Part shown: positions 63,471-64,000 of the stretch, one piece after another
Layout: each line of letters opens with the position of its first letter
Numbering within the stretch: the first letter of the stretch is position 1
Origin: Malania oleifera
Lineage: Eukaryota; Streptophyta; Magnoliopsida; Santalales; Ximeniaceae
Direction: 5' to 3'
Length of the DNA stretch: 64,000 nucleotides
Assembly: GCF_029873635.1 (NCBI RefSeq)
Contig: NC_080418.1
Location: 151,707,748-151,771,747, forward strand
Position numbers and translations under genes: made by a program
Notes under the pieces: model-generated
Databases searched by the model: none
Seen by the model: only the letters and a program-made list of their open reading frames with translations
What the model was told of the DNA's origin: nothing

Positions 63471-64000
63471 GTTTTATAAAATATATTTTTCTAGGCTACT
63501 TGTGTATTCAAAAGTGATATTATTGGTATGGTCTTCTCTGCTCTTTCTCCCCCCCCCCCCCCTCTTTTCAGTTGTTGATGTTACCTTCTTTGACTCTATA
63601 CCATGCTATTCCATGTCCTTGAGTGCTTCTGGATTCAATGAGTCTCTTTCTCTGCCTAACCTTTGGTTTATTTTCTCTTCCCAATCATCCAAATCCATCT
63701 TCATGTAGTTTAACCTATTGTTGCTGCATATGTATTGTGAAAATCAATTGTGATGGTTCTGTTGCTCGTTTGAAGGTTTAGCTTGTTGCTAAAGGATATA
63801 CTTAGTTATATGGTTTGAATAATTCAGACACATTCGCCCCAGTCACCAAACTTGCCTATTTATTCGTCTCCCTTTTGTCATCACCTATCACTAGCATTTG
63901 CATTAGATATGAAGAATGCCTTTCTACATACTTATTTTTAGGAGGAGATCAATATGGAGCAATCACTTGGATTTTTTGCTCACAGGGAGTCAAGCTTAGT
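63471..64000 (+). pseudogene. Copia D integrase end and reverse transcriptase start
   Basis: LDPCFIKYIFLGYL (integrase C-terminal motif), then a V-x-V-D-V-T-F-F-D-S-I-P block in frame 63469-63708, then VKINCDGSVARLK, LVAKGYT and YGLNNSDTFAPVTKLAY (RT block), reaching the window edge at KNAFLHT-like sequence. A 14-base poly-C (63549-63562) splits the integrase block. The element continues beyond 64000. Confidence 0.85.
63549..63562. repeat. Poly-C tract (C14) in copia D
   Basis: Fourteen C residues lie just before the V-T-F-F-D block, where other copia elements have no such run. Confidence 0.9.

Noticed and set aside
1..64000. A new functional multi-gene system
   Set aside because: All recognised multi-domain proteins belong to known transposon classes and are broken; the only intact host-like frame is a single small coiled-coil protein with no linked partners.

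Overview
This window is nuclear DNA from a flowering plant, probably a woody eudicot or another lineage with large, AT-rich intergenic spaces. The sequence does not let me name a species. The evidence is indirect: Ty3/gypsy and Ty1/copia elements primed by initiator tRNA-Met, plant L1-type LINEs with a separate ORF1, a plant RTE-type LINE, plant hAT transposases (BED, DUF659 and hATC blocks), MITEs, and TC, AT and poly-G/C microsatellites. I saw no tRNA, rRNA, CRISPR array, operon or bacterial feature.

Layout. 1-4.6 kb: LINE ORF2 (+) split by a minus-strand ORF1-only insertion, then a second minus-strand ORF1 block. 4.6-9.7 kb: AT-rich non-coding DNA with a 447-bp tandem duplication and microsatellites. 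9.8-24.3 kb: a decayed gypsy element (+) carrying in its gag a deleted chromovirus with two LTRs and a perfect CCTAG target duplication, followed at the 3' LTR by a minus-strand hAT transposon. 24.9-27.0 kb: 5'-truncated LINE (+) with poly-A. 27.3-30.1 kb: the only non-transposon gene candidate, a 147-codon coiled-coil reading frame at 29605-30048, with a MITE just upstream. 30-36 kb: non-coding DNA with short tandem duplications, a promoter/5'UTR-like stretch near 32.6 kb and a 147-bp repeat in three copies. 36.1-40.6 kb: gypsy RT fragment cut by a minus-strand copia element with LTRs and near-perfect target duplication. 40.6-46.0 kb: LINE pieces in both orientations. 46.0-52.2 kb: a nearly full-length copia (+) of the same family inside what looks like a gypsy LTR; this copia carries a nested 417-bp solo LTR in its RNase H. 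52.2-55.6 kb: two MITE-like elements and a minus-strand LINE. 56.2-60.2 kb: a second hAT (+) interrupted by a MITE-like element. 60.3-61.75 kb: RTE-type LINE (-). 61.8-64 kb: two copia fragments, the last running off the window.

Function. Every recognised transposon protein is broken by stops, frameshifts, deletions or lost catalytic residues, so none should be autonomous. I found no undescribed functional system. The value of the window lies in its insertion stratigraphy (at least four nested insertions, two with perfect and one with near-perfect target duplications), the deletion joints, and one plausible host gene.
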